DNA of 64,000 nucleotides from an uncultured Spirochaetia bacterium (GCA_937125225.1 CAKZLE010000036.1:1-64000); one strand, 5' to 3'; positions 35,017 to 46,104 are shown, counted from the first letter of the stretch. Translations and numbers: made by a program. The notes: generated from the sequence alone by a model not told the origin.

Positions 35017-35139
35017 ACCACTACAGAAATATGTTTTCTTGATTACGCTATTATTCTTTTTCTGATATATAGTTGCATCCATTTTTTGTTGTTCTAACTG
35101 CAAAAGTCGAGTTACTAAGTACACATCATCGAGTGAGGA

Positions 35140-35168
35140 AGTATACTTTTCATAAATAATTTTGTCAA
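35140..35168 (-). promoter_or_regulatory. Orphan copy of the rpmH promoter facing the IS
   Basis: The same TTGACA-17-TATACT as at 32340-32368. Here the downstream gene is the transposase on the opposite strand, so the transcript would run antisense to it from its 3' end. Confidence 0.65.
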
Positions 35169-35221
35169 CCCAACAAACATGCACATACCTGGACAGAAAC
35201 AATCAGTATATATCCATACTA

Positions 35222-35503
35222 TTAAACAACATAGGTTACAATTCTTTCAATATTCAACTCAGGGTATTTTTGATTCAATACACGTAATAACATTCTTTTC
35301 TTCAAGTCAATCATCTGCACCCAACCTGGATGATCCACATGAATAATTAATGAAGAGCCATCTAAATCATATATTATGGAGTGAGAAGCTATATTAGAAC
35401 CAGCTATCTCTTCCCAACTGTTGAAAAGAGAAATGACTTCATTATGTTCATTGATAGATATTGAAGAGAATATCTGTTCAATAAAATCTGCAGCTTTTTT
35501 CAT
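35222..35503 (-). CDS. dciA: DciA-like (DUF721) protein, right copy in the recF operon
   Basis: 93 residues, identical to the left copy. Its start overlaps the recF stop by 4 bases (ATGA), the normal coupled arrangement dnaN-recF-dciA. It probably works with DnaA and the replicative helicase at oriC. Family assignment rests on the W-G-A-H pattern and genomic position. Confidence 0.85.
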   Translation of the reverse strand: MKKAADFIEQIFSSISINEHNEVISLFNSWEEIAGSNIASHSIIYDLDGSSLIIHVDHPGWVQMIDLKKRMLLRVLNQKYPELNIERIVTYVV

Positions 35504-36579
35504 ATACTCTCCAATACTCCATCGGAAACCTTGAACGTTATATTATCAGTATTCTTCTCTTTGAAATATGATTCTTTTGGAAGAAATGTAAAAAAGGCTT
35601 GATCATAATCATATATATTCTCTAAGAATCTTTCTCTTTTGCTTATATCAAGTTCAAGTAGAACATCATCGAGAAGTAGAATAGGTCTATTTTTCATCAA
35701 ATTACCATATAAAACAGATTGAACTAATTTCATCACGATAGCAGTAAGTCTAATCTGTCCAGTAGAAGCGGTAGATATGAAATCTCTTTCATCTTGTATG
35801 AACATGAATTTATCTCTATGAGGTCCTGAAGTCGTCATTTCATATTTTTTATCACGATTATAACTATTCTCAAGTATTCTAATGATATCTTCACTACAAT
35901 TTGTTGCCTTCCAAGAAGGATTATAGATTATAGTCACTGGTAAAGGATTTTCAGAAATCTTTTCATAAAGGGTTGGAAAAATCTCATTACATTTTTCTGT
36001 TATCCAAGTTCTCTGTCTTTGTATCTCCAATCCTATATCAGCAAGTTTTTTATTATAAATACCAATAAGAGATTCATCACCATTCTTGAGAAGAGCATTT
36101 CTTTGTTTGATAACAGCATTATATAATCTCATGCTATCTATATAGGGATTATTCAAAAGGGATATGGTTTGATCAAAGAATTTTCGTTGCATCATAGGAG
36201 ATCCATTCACATATTCCATATCCTCATGAGAGAATACAATACAGGTACAGATAGATAGCAACTCTTTTCTATCTTTTATTTCATTATCATTTATGTAAGT
36301 CTTTCTCTTACCATCTTTGAAAATGACTTTGATCTTATAAGTATTATCCCCATTCTTAATAGAGGCTATTACCGATAAATCATTTTTAGAAAATCTTGTT
36401 ATCTGCTTTTGAAGACGAGTTCTAAAAGATGACCCATAACAGGCAAAGTATATAGCTTCTATAAAATTTGATTTACCTTGTCCATTATCACCTACAAGGA
36501 GAACATGTTTATTAGAGGTATCAATGGTAGAATCAGATAGATTACGAAAATTATATGTTCTTAATGATTCAATGATCAT
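35500..36579 (-). CDS. recF: DNA replication and repair protein RecF
   Basis: A 359-residue SMC-like ATPase that helps load RecA at single-strand gaps. It shows Walker A GDNGQGKSN, the signature region TSTGQI-like (STASTGQIRL) and Walker B RPILLLDDVLLELD. It is intact despite the IS that carried away a copy of its last 101 codons. It starts 5 bases after the dnaN stop, in the same operon. Confidence 0.95.
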   Translation of the reverse strand: MIIESLRTYNFRNLSDSTIDTSNKHVLLVGDNGQGKSNFIEAIYFACYGSSFRTRLQKQITRFSKNDLSVIASIKNGDNTYKIKVIFKDGKRKTYINDNEIKDRKELLSICTCIVFSHEDMEYVNGSPMMQRKFFDQTISLLNNPYIDSMRLYNAVIKQRNALLKNGDESLIGIYNKKLADIGLEIQRQRTWITEKCNEIFPTLYEKISENPLPVTIIYNPSWKATNCSEDIIRILENSYNRDKKYEMTTSGPHRDKFMFIQDERDFISTASTGQIRLTAIVMKLVQSVLYGNLMKNRPILLLDDVLLELDISKRERFLENIYDYDQAFFTFLPKESYFKEKNTDNITFKVSDGVLESI

Positions 36580-36584
36580 ATATT

Positions 36585-37688
36585 CTAATCAAGCTGCATA
36601 GGCATAACAATATGAAAGAAATCTTTCTCAGGATATGGAGCAATACTAATAGCTCTATTAGCTTCTGAAAAACTGATACTGATCTTTTCACCAGGCATAA
36701 CTTTTAAAGGATTGACCACATACATAGAATTTACTGCTATACGAGTTTTTTCTCCAAAGAATTCACAAGGAATCTCCTCTTTGGCTTTTCCAATATCACT
36801 TTCTTCTGAAGATAGAGTAAGAGATTCAATATCTATATCTATGAATAATCTCTTTGATTTTTGGTCAACAAGAAGAGATACTCTCTTTAAAGCATCATAG
36901 AACATATCTTTATCTATAATGCATTGAAAATTCTGTTTTTCAGGAATTACTCTCTTATAATTTGGAAATTGTCCATCTATGAGTGTAGAAGATATCTTAT
37001 GTGAATCAAATTTAGCGAATATATAGTTATCATGGATAGCTAATTCTATGATACCTTCTCGAGAACTCAATTTTTTAATCAATCCAAGAAACTTAGGAGG
37101 AATTATTATAGGTTTAAAAGTTGGAATCTCTTGCTCAATGATTCTGTTCATATACGATAGTCTTCTACCATCTGTAGCTACCATAACTAGACCATCTCCA
37201 CCATTTTCCATGTATACACCATTCAAAAAATATCTAGTTGAATCATCTGATACAGAGAATATTGTCTGGTCAATCATAGAGATAAAATCATTACTAGTAA
37301 TTGAAAAGTAGAGTTGATCATCACATACTCTCATCTCTGGATATTTTTCAGAGGTTATACTTCTTAATCTGAAATCAATCTTTTGAAATAATGGCCTTAT
37401 TACGACTTTATCATCTAATTGTTCAACTTCAATCTCTCCATCAGGTAGAGACCTAAGTATTCCAAGTAATTTATCACAATAGATAGTGGTAGAACCTGGG
37501 TCAATTGTATCAACAGGAATTTGAGTCTCAAAACCTACATTAAGATCTGTTGCTTTTATAGTTAATAGATTATTAGCGGTCTCAATAAGTACATTTGAAA
37601 GTATAGATAGAGCATTTCGTGAAGCTATAATATCCTGTGCGATCATTATCTCTTTTAACAAAGAATTTTTAGCTGAAGTAAATTTCAT
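36585..37688 (-). CDS. dnaN: DNA polymerase III beta subunit (sliding clamp)
   Basis: A 367-residue protein of three clamp domains, beginning MKFTSAKNSLLKEI and ending with the conserved VMPMQL tail. It encircles DNA and tethers polymerase III. AAGGAG precedes the ATG. Because a terminator separates it from dnaA, it needs its own promoter in the intergenic region. Confidence 0.96.
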   Translation of the reverse strand: MKFTSAKNSLLKEIMIAQDIIASRNALSILSNVLIETANNLLTIKATDLNVGFETQIPVDTIDPGSTTIYCDKLLGILRSLPDGEIEVEQLDDKVVIRPLFQKIDFRLRSITSEKYPEMRVCDDQLYFSITSNDFISMIDQTIFSVSDDSTRYFLNGVYMENGGDGLVMVATDGRRLSYMNRIIEQEIPTFKPIIIPPKFLGLIKKLSSREGIIELAIHDNYIFAKFDSHKISSTLIDGQFPNYKRVIPEKQNFQCIIDKDMFYDALKRVSLLVDQKSKRLFIDIDIESLTLSSEESDIGKAKEEIPCEFFGEKTRIAVNSMYVVNPLKVMPGEKISISFSEANRAISIAPYPEKDFFHIVMPMQLD

Positions 37689-37942
37689 AATGGCTCCTTA
37701 CTATGGTCTATATATTATTAATTAGTAGTAGTAGTAATAGGGTCTGTGGACAATGTGTATAAACATACTATTTTCTACTAATATAATAAAATATAATAGA
37801 AAATTTTTGTGTATAACTCTGTTTTTTTATCCACATTCTATACACTTATTAACAACTATATCATATTATCCACATTTTATTGATAAAAATCCACAACTTA
37901 TCCTAATGTTATTAAGAAGATATCAACAGGCCCTTTAACGAT
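37689..37942. other. oriC: Candidate oriC: DnaA boxes between dnaN and dnaA
   Basis: Perfect TTATCCACA boxes occur at 37827-37835 and 37866-37874. One-mismatch boxes occur at 37745-37753 (TGTGGACAA), 37754-37762 and 37808-37816 (both TGTGTATAA), and a weaker AAATCCACA lies at 37887-37895. The interval is very AT-rich (TATAATAAAATATAATAG around 37780-37800), suitable for unwinding. It lies at the switch of gene polarity in the window. The dnaN promoter must also be here. Confidence 0.75.
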
Positions 37943-37969
37943 AAAAAAAGGCCAGCATAAACTGACCTT
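37943..37969 (-). terminator. Terminator of dnaA
   Basis: An 8-bp stem with one G-U pair (37948-37955 and 37962-37969), a 6-base loop and seven T on the minus strand. It lies 20 bases past the dnaA stop, so dnaA and dnaN are separate transcripts. Confidence 0.75.
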
Positions 37970-37988
37970 AATTGTATACTACATAATA

Positions 37989-39356
37989 TTATGTTTCTCT
38001 CTTATACTCTTTGATGTTTCTCATGAGTTTCTGTATGGTATTATCCATTGAAGAATCTGCCTGGATAAGAGATTCAATCTTTTGACAAGCATGCATGACA
38101 GTTGTATGATCTCTTCCTCCGAAGTCATAGCCAATCTCAGTAGTTGAGAAATCAGTCATATTACGTGATATATACATGGCAATCTGACGGGGGACAGCTA
38201 TAGCTCTGGTTCTTTTCTTAGATCGTAATTCTATATAGGAGAGATTGAAATAATCTGCAACTGCTTTCTGGATTGTTTCAATAGCAATACTATGATCTCG
38301 ATTCAATGAATAGGAGTCTTTAAGCTGTTCTTGTGCAATTTTTATGGTTATATCTTTATTCAATAGCTTTGAATAGGCAATCAGTTTAGTTAGTGATGCC
38401 TCTAAGTCCCTTACATTGGTGTTGATGTTCTTACTGATGAAATCAAGTACATCATCTGAAATGACATAATTATGATTGATACATTTCTTTCTCAGAATAG
38501 CTAGTCGGGTCTCATAGTTTGGAGGTTGAAGATCAACATTCAACCCTCTTTCAAATCGGCTTCTGAGACGAGCAGTGAGTTTTTTCAACTCAGAAACTGG
38601 TCTATCGCAGGTAAATATCATTTGTTTGTTTGAATCATATAAGTCATTGAAAGTGTGGAATAACTCTTCCTGAGTTGATTCTTTACCCTGAAGAAAATGT
38701 ATATCGTCAATAAGTAGTATATCAACCTTTCTGTACTTATTCTTAAAAGGGGTAGTCTTAGATTGACCTATTGCCTGAATAAATTCGTTAGTGAAAGCTT
38801 CAGCTGTGACATAAACCACCTTCAGTTCTGAAAGGTTACCTTTTATATAACTCCTTACTGCTTGTATTAGATGTGTCTTTCCGAGGCCGACTCCACCATA
38901 TATAAGACAGGGGTTATAGGAGGTGCCAGGATTCTTCGCTATAGCCATACAGGCATTGAAAGCAAAGGAACTGTTATCACCAACAACAAAGGAATCAAAA
39001 GAATATGAGTTCGTCTCATTTGGCTTTCTCTTTTTTGCAATGGATCTACTTTGTTTTATTGGTGTGTCTTCAACTTCATGTTGTTCTTTCATCGTTTTCT
39101 TTATGACAATGAAATCTAGAGTAAGTATAGTTCCGGCAATATCATGAAGAGTATTCTTTATCAGAGTACTATATCGTTGTGATATTTGATCCTTAATGAA
39201 CTTAGATGGAACAGAGAGTATTATTGTATCTTCTTTTGCTGAATTATAGTCTATTCTGGAAAACCAGGTAGCAAACTCCTGACTGCTTAATTCTATCTTG
39301 ATCTGAGATAGAGCTTCTTTCCAAAAATCATAGTAATCATAGTTAGGTTGACTCAT
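37989..39356 (-). CDS. dnaA: Chromosomal replication initiator DnaA
   Basis: 455 residues. Domain I starts at FWKEALSQIKIELS; the AAA+ domain has Walker A YGGVGLGKTHL and Walker B ILLIDDIHFLQGKE; the C-terminal DNA-binding domain has GGRDHTTVMHACQKI. It binds DnaA boxes to open oriC. The start is set at the ATG of MSQPNYDYY, because TAGAAT of a 17-spaced promoter ends 7 bases before it. A TTG twelve codons earlier falls in the -35. Confidence 0.95.
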   Translation of the reverse strand: MSQPNYDYYDFWKEALSQIKIELSSQEFATWFSRIDYNSAKEDTIILSVPSKFIKDQISQRYSTLIKNTLHDIAGTILTLDFIVIKKTMKEQHEVEDTPIKQSRSIAKKRKPNETNSYSFDSFVVGDNSSFAFNACMAIAKNPGTSYNPCLIYGGVGLGKTHLIQAVRSYIKGNLSELKVVYVTAEAFTNEFIQAIGQSKTTPFKNKYRKVDILLIDDIHFLQGKESTQEELFHTFNDLYDSNKQMIFTCDRPVSELKKLTARLRSRFERGLNVDLQPPNYETRLAILRKKCINHNYVISDDVLDFISKNINTNVRDLEASLTKLIAYSKLLNKDITIKIAQEQLKDSYSLNRDHSIAIETIQKAVADYFNLSYIELRSKKRTRAIAVPRQIAMYISRNMTDFSTTEIGYDFGGRDHTTVMHACQKIESLIQADSSMDNTIQKLMRNIKEYKRET

Positions 39357-39363
39357 GAAATGT

Positions 39364-39392
39364 ATTCTATATGAGGTAGCTAGAATTGACAA
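39364..39392 (-). promoter_or_regulatory. dnaA promoter, leaderless layout
   Basis: On the minus strand TTGTCA (39387-39392), 17 bp and TAGAAT (39364-39369) are followed by 7 bases to the dnaA ATG. No Shine-Dalgarno is present. Confidence 0.55.
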
Positions 39393-39570
39393 GAATCAAG
39401 ACAGAAAAGAGGGTAATAATCAGAGTTAAATAATAAACAGTAAAAGCTCATAAAAGGAAAAATTATTAAAGTTTGAATGATTTATCAAGAAAGTCTATTT
39501 AAAAAGGCTCACAGTCTGTTTTTATCAAGCTGAAATAGTAAAAAAAAGATATTCGAATTAAGCATATTTA

Positions 39571-39599
39571 TTTACTTTTATATGGTAAAAATGTATACT
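39571..39599 (+). promoter_or_regulatory. gyrB promoter
   Basis: TTTACT (39571-39576), 17 bp and TATACT (39594-39599) precede gyrB by about 34 bases, with AAGG near the ATG. The rest of the dnaA-gyrB gap is AT-rich without perfect DnaA boxes. Confidence 0.5.
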
Positions 39600-39618
39600 T
39601 CAGTGATTCAAATAATAG

Positions 39619-41547
<1,929 letters not shown>

Positions 41548-41571
41548 ATCTAGTATAAAGGTAACTATTTA

Positions 41572-44022
41572 ATGGATAACGAAATAAAACAAAAAATCAT
41601 ACCAATAGCTATTGAAGATGAGATGAAGGAATCGTATTTGAATTATGCGATGTCCGTAATCGTCAGTAGAGCTTTACCGGATGTAAGAGATGGATTGAAA
41701 CCGGTCCATAGAAGAATCCTCTATTCAATGCAGGAGATGGGATTACGACACGATAAGGCTTTCAAGAAATGTGGTCGTATTGTCGGAGACGTACTAGGTA
41801 AGTATCACCCTCATGGGGATCAATCAATCTATGATGCTCTAGTACGATTGGCTCAGGACTTCTCAATGAGATATCCAGTTGTAAGACCTCAGGGTAACTT
41901 TGGATCTGTTGATGGTGATCCACCAGCAGCGATGAGATATACAGAAGCTAAAATGAATCGTATTACTGAGGAAATGCTCAGAGATATAAATAAAAATACG
42001 ATTGATTATGGTCCAAACTATGACGATTCACTTGAAGAGCCACTAGTACTACCTGCAGCAATTCCTTATCTATTAGTAAATGGTGGTAGTGGTATCGCTG
42101 TTGGTATGGCTACGAACATGGCTCCTCATAACCTAATCGAATCATGTAATGCTGTATCTGCTTATATAGCAAATCCTGATATAACCTTCGATGAGTTGAC
42201 AACGATCGTGAAAGGGCCAGATTTTCCTACCCAGGGTATCATCTATGGTAGACGAGGAATACTGAATGCCTATAGAACGGGTAAAGGTAAGGTCGTTGTT
42301 CGTGCAAGGTATAATCTTGATACGATAAAATCGGGTAGAGATGCTATCATAATCACAGAACTTCCATACCAGGTTAATAAGGCAAATCTTCTTAAGAAAA
42401 TTGCAGATCTTGTTCGAGATAAACGTGTCGAAGGTATCGCAGATATCAGAGATGAATCAGACCGAGATGGAATGAGAGTCGTGATTGAGTTGAAGCGAAC
42501 TGCTGTACCGAAAGTGCTTCTTAATCAGCTTTTCCTTCATACTCAGATGCAGTCAAATTTTAATATTAATAATCTAGCACTAGTAGATGGTAGCCCAAAA
42601 CTCCTATCTCTTAAAGAGATGCTTCATTATTATGTAGAACATAGAAAAGAAGTAGTAATCCGACGTACTCAATTTGATCTGAAAAAAGCAGAAGAACGTG
42701 CTCATATCTTAGAAGGTTTGAGAATAGCTTTGGATAATATTGATGAAGTCATTAAGATCATCAAAGAATCCAAGAATGTTGAAGATGCTAAACTAAACCT
42801 TATGCAGCGATTTGGTCTTTCAGAGCTACAGTCAAAAGCAATTCTGGAGATGAGACTACAGAAGCTGACTAGTCTTGAAACCCTAAAGATCGTAGACGAG
42901 TTAGAAGAATTAAGGACAAAGATAGAGTATTTTAAAGATTTATTAAGTAGTGAAATAAAGATACTTGCTGTCGTTGATAAAGAGATCAAAGAGGTCTCTG
43001 AGAAATATGGAGATGAAAGACGAACTGAGATAATCCAAGAAGAAATCGGTGAGATGAATATGGAAGATCTTATTAAAGAGGAGAACGTTGTAGTTGTAGT
43101 CTCTAATAAGGGATTTATCAAACGAGTTCCTTCTGCTGCTTATAGAAGCCAGGGTCGTGGAGGAAAAGGTTCAAAAGCCGCAAAACTTCGGGATTCTGAT
43201 TTCGTAGAACATCTATTCATAACATCGACTCATGATCATATCATGTTCGTGACATCGGCAGGTAAAGCGTATTGGATCAAGACCTATGAGATTCCTGAAG
43301 GAACAAGAACTTCCAAGGGTTCTCACCTTAAGGCAATCTTGGCTATATCACCGGATGAAGATGTTACTGCAATTGTTTCTTTCAGAGATTTTGAAGAAGG
43401 AACCTTTGTTTTCATGGGAACTCAAAGAGGGGTCGTGAAAAAGGTAGAACTACCATTATTCAAGAATGCTAAGACTCGTGGTATTGCTGCCATTAATCTC
43501 GATGAAGGCGATACTCTTGTCAGTGCTCTTCTTACTAATGGTGAGAATGAGGTTATGTTGATCTCTCGAAGGGGTCTTGGTTTAAGATTTGATGAGAAAA
43601 TGGTCAGAGCGATGGGAAGAGCTACTCGAGGTGTTACTGGTATCAAACTTGCACCAAGAGATGAAGTTGCTAGTATCTTACTTGTTAATCATGAAGAACA
43701 AATCATGGTATTGACCCAGAATGGTTATGGCAAGAGAGTTGAGTTCGATAGTTTTTCTCCACATTCAAGAGCAACAAAAGGGCAAATCTGCTATAAACTG
43801 TTTGATAAGACTGGTGAAGTTGCTGGAGCTCTAAGTGTGAATGATGCACATGATTTCATGTGTGTAACACTTATGGGACAATCGGTCAGAGTAGATTCGT
43901 CGACTATTCCTGTTCAGGGGCGAAATACTGGCGGTGTTATCATCGCAAATATTAAGAAGCCGGATAGGATTGTATCTGTAGCTAGAACTGAACAAGAAGA
44001 AGAAATTGAAGAACTCGAATAA
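41572..44022 (+). CDS. gyrA: DNA gyrase subunit A
   Basis: 816 residues. The catalytic Tyr is Tyr123 ([10 protein letters not shown]). The breakage-reunion domain is followed by a C-terminal beta-pinwheel whose GyrA-box core GRGGKGSKA distinguishes it from topoisomerase IV. In the quinolone-determining loop the residue equivalent to E. coli Ser83 is Gln84 ([10 protein letters not shown]). A parS site begins at the base after the stop codon. Confidence 0.97.
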   Translation: MDNEIKQKIIPIAIEDEMKESYLNYAMSVIVSRALPDVRDGLKPVHRRILYSMQEMGLRHDKAFKKCGRIVGDVLGKYHPHGDQSIYDALVRLAQDFSMRYPVVRPQGNFGSVDGDPPAAMRYTEAKMNRITEEMLRDINKNTIDYGPNYDDSLEEPLVLPAAIPYLLVNGGSGIAVGMATNMAPHNLIESCNAVSAYIANPDITFDELTTIVKGPDFPTQGIIYGRRGILNAYRTGKGKVVVRARYNLDTIKSGRDAIIITELPYQVNKANLLKKIADLVRDKRVEGIADIRDESDRDGMRVVIELKRTAVPKVLLNQLFLHTQMQSNFNINNLALVDGSPKLLSLKEMLHYYVEHRKEVVIRRTQFDLKKAEERAHILEGLRIALDNIDEVIKIIKESKNVEDAKLNLMQRFGLSELQSKAILEMRLQKLTSLETLKIVDELEELRTKIEYFKDLLSSEIKILAVVDKEIKEVSEKYGDERRTEIIQEEIGEMNMEDLIKEENVVVVVSNKGFIKRVPSAAYRSQGRGGKGSKAAKLRDSDFVEHLFITSTHDHIMFVTSAGKAYWIKTYEIPEGTRTSKGSHLKAILAISPDEDVTAIVSFRDFEEGTFVFMGTQRGVVKKVELPLFKNAKTRGIAAINLDEGDTLVSALLTNGENEVMLISRRGLGLRFDEKMVRAMGRATRGVTGIKLAPRDEVASILLVNHEEQIMVLTQNGYGKRVEFDSFSPHSRATKGQICYKLFDKTGEVAGALSVNDAHDFMCVTLMGQSVRVDSSTIPVQGRNTGGVIIANIKKPDRIVSVARTEQEEEIEELE

Positions 44023-44038
44023 TGTTTCACGTGAAACA
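44023..44038. other. parS: parS centromere site 1
   Basis: TGTTTCACGTGAAACA is a perfect 16-bp palindrome matching the bacterial parS consensus; the symmetry extends to 20 bp (44021-44040) and into the gyrA stop codon. ParB encoded about 1 kb downstream should bind it. Confidence 0.92.
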
Positions 44039-44060
44039 TTAACTAATCAATATCAATAAA

Positions 44061-44093
44061 AAAGAGGTTGTTCTGTAATAGAACAACCTCTTT
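44061..44093. terminator. Bidirectional terminator between gyrA and the NifU-like gene
   Basis: A perfect 14-bp stem (44061-44074 and 44080-44093) with a 5-base loop and A/T tracts at its base. It is bracketed by the two parS sites. Confidence 0.9.
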
Positions 44094-44109
44094 TGTTTCA
44101 CGTGAAACA
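44094..44109. other. parS: parS centromere site 2
   Basis: A second copy of TGTTTCACGTGAAACA, immediately after the terminator stem and 71 bases from site 1 (centre to centre). It ends 7 bases before the stop codon of the NifU-like gene. Confidence 0.92.
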
Positions 44110-44116
44110 ATGAGAA

Positions 44117-44338
44117 TTAGTTTTCTGAGACTACAGTCAATGTAGGTGCTACTTTTTCTCTTAGATATCTTTCTACACCTTGTTTCAGTGTCATCTGTGA
44201 CATGGGACATCCTGCACATGCGCCAACAAGTCTGACATTTACAATGTCTCCTACTAGGCTGATAAATTCGATATCTCCACCATCATTCTGTAATGAAGGT
44301 CTAATGTCATTAATTGCGCTTTTTACCTGTTCTTCCAT
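44117..44338 (-). CDS. NifU C-terminal domain (Nfu-type) Fe-S carrier protein
   Basis: 73 residues consisting of a single Nfu domain: ALNDIRP-like start (AINDIRPSLQNDGGDIEFI) and the cluster-binding CAGCPMSQMTLKQGVE (CxxC). Two monomers are expected to hold a 4Fe-4S cluster for delivery to apoproteins. It converges on gyrA across the shared terminator. Confidence 0.93.
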   Translation of the reverse strand: MEEQVKSAINDIRPSLQNDGGDIEFISLVGDIVNVRLVGACAGCPMSQMTLKQGVERYLREKVAPTLTVVSEN

Positions 44339-44397
44339 ATTCTGCTCCTTGTCTTTGAAAAATACATGAAGATTTGATAATCGTCAAGAATAATATG

Positions 44398-44426
44398 CTG
44401 ACATCTGTATCTATTTCGTCTATACT
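44398..44426 (+). promoter_or_regulatory. parAB promoter, leaderless layout
   Basis: CTGACA (44398-44403), 17 bp and TATACT (44421-44426) are followed by 7 bases to the ATG of parA, without a Shine-Dalgarno. Confidence 0.6.
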
Positions 44427-44433
44427 GATTTTT

Positions 44434-45192
44434 ATGATAGCTAAGAAAATTGTATTCGCAAATCAAAAAGGTGGTGTGGGCAAGACAACAACTGCCGTCA
44501 ATGTTGGAGCCTATCTTGCTAAAGCAGGAAAAAAAGTACTTCTTGTTGATTTTGATCCACAGGGGAATATGTCTAGTTCGGTAAGTGTGGATGATTCTTT
44601 ACCTGGGATCTATGAAGTAATAAGTGAAAAAGCAACTCTTTTTGAGGCAGTACAACGCACACCGGTCGAAAACTTGTTTATCGTTAGTTCAGATATCAAT
44701 CTGACTGGAGCAAGCATCGAGTTAGCCAAACTTGAGAATAATCAATTCATACTAAAAGAACAGTTGGATAAGGTGAACCATGAATGGGATTTCATTCTTA
44801 TAGATTGTCCACCTTCTTTAGGCTTGCTCACTCTAAATGGCATGGTAGCCTCGGATTATGTATTAGTACCACTTCAATGTGAGTATTTTGCATTAGAAGG
44901 ATTATCAATGCTGTTGAGGACAATACATACGATTCAAAAGAGTCTGAATAAAGATTTAGCGTTATTAGGCGTAGCCTTTACAATGTTTGATTCTCGAACA
45001 AGATTGGCCAATGAAGTCGTTAAAGATGTTTCAGCATATTTTAAGGATAAGACTTTTAGAAGTAAGATTCCAAGAAATGTGCGGCTTTCAGAGGCTCCAT
45101 CGCACGGGTTGCCTATTGTAGAATATGATGCAAAATGTGCCGGAGCTGTGGCTTACAAAAATTTAGCAAAAGAGGTGATTGAACGTGTCTAA
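44434..45192 (+). CDS. parA: Chromosome-partitioning ATPase ParA (Soj)
   Basis: 252 residues. Deviant Walker A KGGVGKTTTAVN, Walker A' region VDFDPQGN and Walker B LIDCPPSLGLLTLN. It has no N-terminal DNA-binding extension, so it is a chromosomal Soj type. It moves ParB-parS complexes and may influence DnaA. The start is the ATG of MIAKKIVFANQ; a frame extending 20 codons upstream crosses the promoter and adds no conserved sequence. Confidence 0.94.
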   Translation: MIAKKIVFANQKGGVGKTTTAVNVGAYLAKAGKKVLLVDFDPQGNMSSSVSVDDSLPGIYEVISEKATLFEAVQRTPVENLFIVSSDINLTGASIELAKLENNQFILKEQLDKVNHEWDFILIDCPPSLGLLTLNGMVASDYVLVPLQCEYFALEGLSMLLRTIHTIQKSLNKDLALLGVAFTMFDSRTRLANEVVKDVSAYFKDKTFRSKIPRNVRLSEAPSHGLPIVEYDAKCAGAVAYKNLAKEVIERV

Positions 45193-46087
45193 GCATGGAT
45201 TAGGAAAAGGAATCAATTCACTGATTGGTGATTATACATTCGACGATATAGTTGAAAAAAGCTCTAATAAGAAGACTGGGGAACAGATAGAGATGGTCTC
45301 TTTGACTGAAATCAAGACCGATTCTAATCAACCCAGAAAAAACTTTGACCCTGAAAGCATGAGTGAGCTTGCTGCTTCCGTTAAAGAGCAGGGTGTCATA
45401 CAACCAATAATCGTTGAAAAGAGAAAGAATGGATATTACATTGTAGCAGGTGAAAGACGTTTTAGAGCTTCTAAGATTGCTGGTATGGATAAGATTCCGG
45501 TAATAGTTAAGTCTTTTACCGAGGGACAAAGGTTAGAGGTAGCTTTGATTGAGAATATTCAAAGAGAAAATTTGAATGCTATCGAAGAGGCTAAAGCTTT
45601 CAAATTCTTAATGGATCGTTCGAAACTCAGTCAAGAAGAACTTGCTAGCAGAGTAGGGAAAAAGAGGTCAACAATTGCAAATAGTGTAAGACTTTTAAAA
45701 TTACCTAAGCAGGTGCAGAATGCTCTTATCAGTAAGGCGATAACTGCAGGGCATGCGAGAGCTATCATGTCAGTAGTGAATCCAGCTGAACAGACTATTC
45801 TTTTGAATAAAATCATAACAGAGCATCTGTCAGTTAGACAGTCTGAAGATCTTGCACAAGAATTGAATAATGGTTCTAGAGCAAGTAAGACCAGGAAAAA
45901 GAAGAAGATCATTCAACGCCCGGTTGAGATAACCTCTGTCGAGGAGAAGTTTGTCGAGGTGTGTGGATCAAAAGTAAAGATAAAAGGGACTTTGCAAAAA
46001 GGTTCATTAGAGATATCCTACTATTCAACAGATGATCTAGAACGTATTTATTCTTTGATAGCAAAGAAATCAGATTTATATAAATAG
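45185..46087 (+). CDS. parB: Chromosome-partitioning protein ParB
   Basis: 300 residues. N-terminal [11 protein letters not shown]; CTPase/ParB-N domain with [12 protein letters not shown] and [15 protein letters not shown]; a helix-turn-helix domain ([20 protein letters not shown]); and a C-terminal dimerisation domain after a basic linker. It loads at the two parS sites upstream of parA and slides as a CTP clamp. The start is the GTG overlapping parA's end by 8 bases, with AGAGG upstream. Confidence 0.95.
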   Translation: MSKHGLGKGINSLIGDYTFDDIVEKSSNKKTGEQIEMVSLTEIKTDSNQPRKNFDPESMSELAASVKEQGVIQPIIVEKRKNGYYIVAGERRFRASKIAGMDKIPVIVKSFTEGQRLEVALIENIQRENLNAIEEAKAFKFLMDRSKLSQEELASRVGKKRSTIANSVRLLKLPKQVQNALISKAITAGHARAIMSVVNPAEQTILLNKIITEHLSVRQSEDLAQELNNGSRASKTRKKKKIIQRPVEITSVEEKFVEVCGSKVKIKGTLQKGSLEISYYSTDDLERIYSLIAKKSDLYK

Positions 46088-46104
46088 TTAAGAGGAAACA
46101 AATT

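Larger units (their letters stand above)
33017..35111 (+). mobile_element. IS1634-family insertion sequence, 2095 bp
   Basis: A single-transposase element bounded exactly by the two 705-bp repeats. The ends share an imperfect inverted repeat with the common core TTTTGCAG (33022-33029) / CTGCAAAA (35098-35105), 5-6 bases inside each boundary. The IS1634 family is known from Mycoplasma for unusually long target duplications of up to several hundred bases, matching the flanks seen here. Its codon use is somewhat more GC-rich than the neighbours. Confidence 0.88.
35112..35816. repeat. Right 705-bp direct repeat flanking the IS
   Basis: The second copy of the block at 32312-33016. It carries the same promoter, dciA and recF 3' end. 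Here recF continues uninterrupted beyond the repeat, so this copy keeps recF and dciA intact. Confidence 0.92.

Noticed and set aside
34915-35202. 95-codon minus-strand frame across the right IS end
   Set aside because: It runs through the IS terminus, the antisense promoter and non-coding repeat sequence, and has no recognisable domain.
32312-35816. Composite transposon with 705-bp terminal repeats
   Set aside because: The repeats hold host genes (dciA, recF end, rpmH promoter) and no transposase or IS ends. The inverted-repeat cores lie at the inner borders, so the repeats are duplicated target.
44374-44433. 20-residue N-terminal extension of ParA
   Set aside because: It overlaps a good promoter ending 7 bases before the internal ATG and adds no family sequence before IVFANQKGGVGKT.
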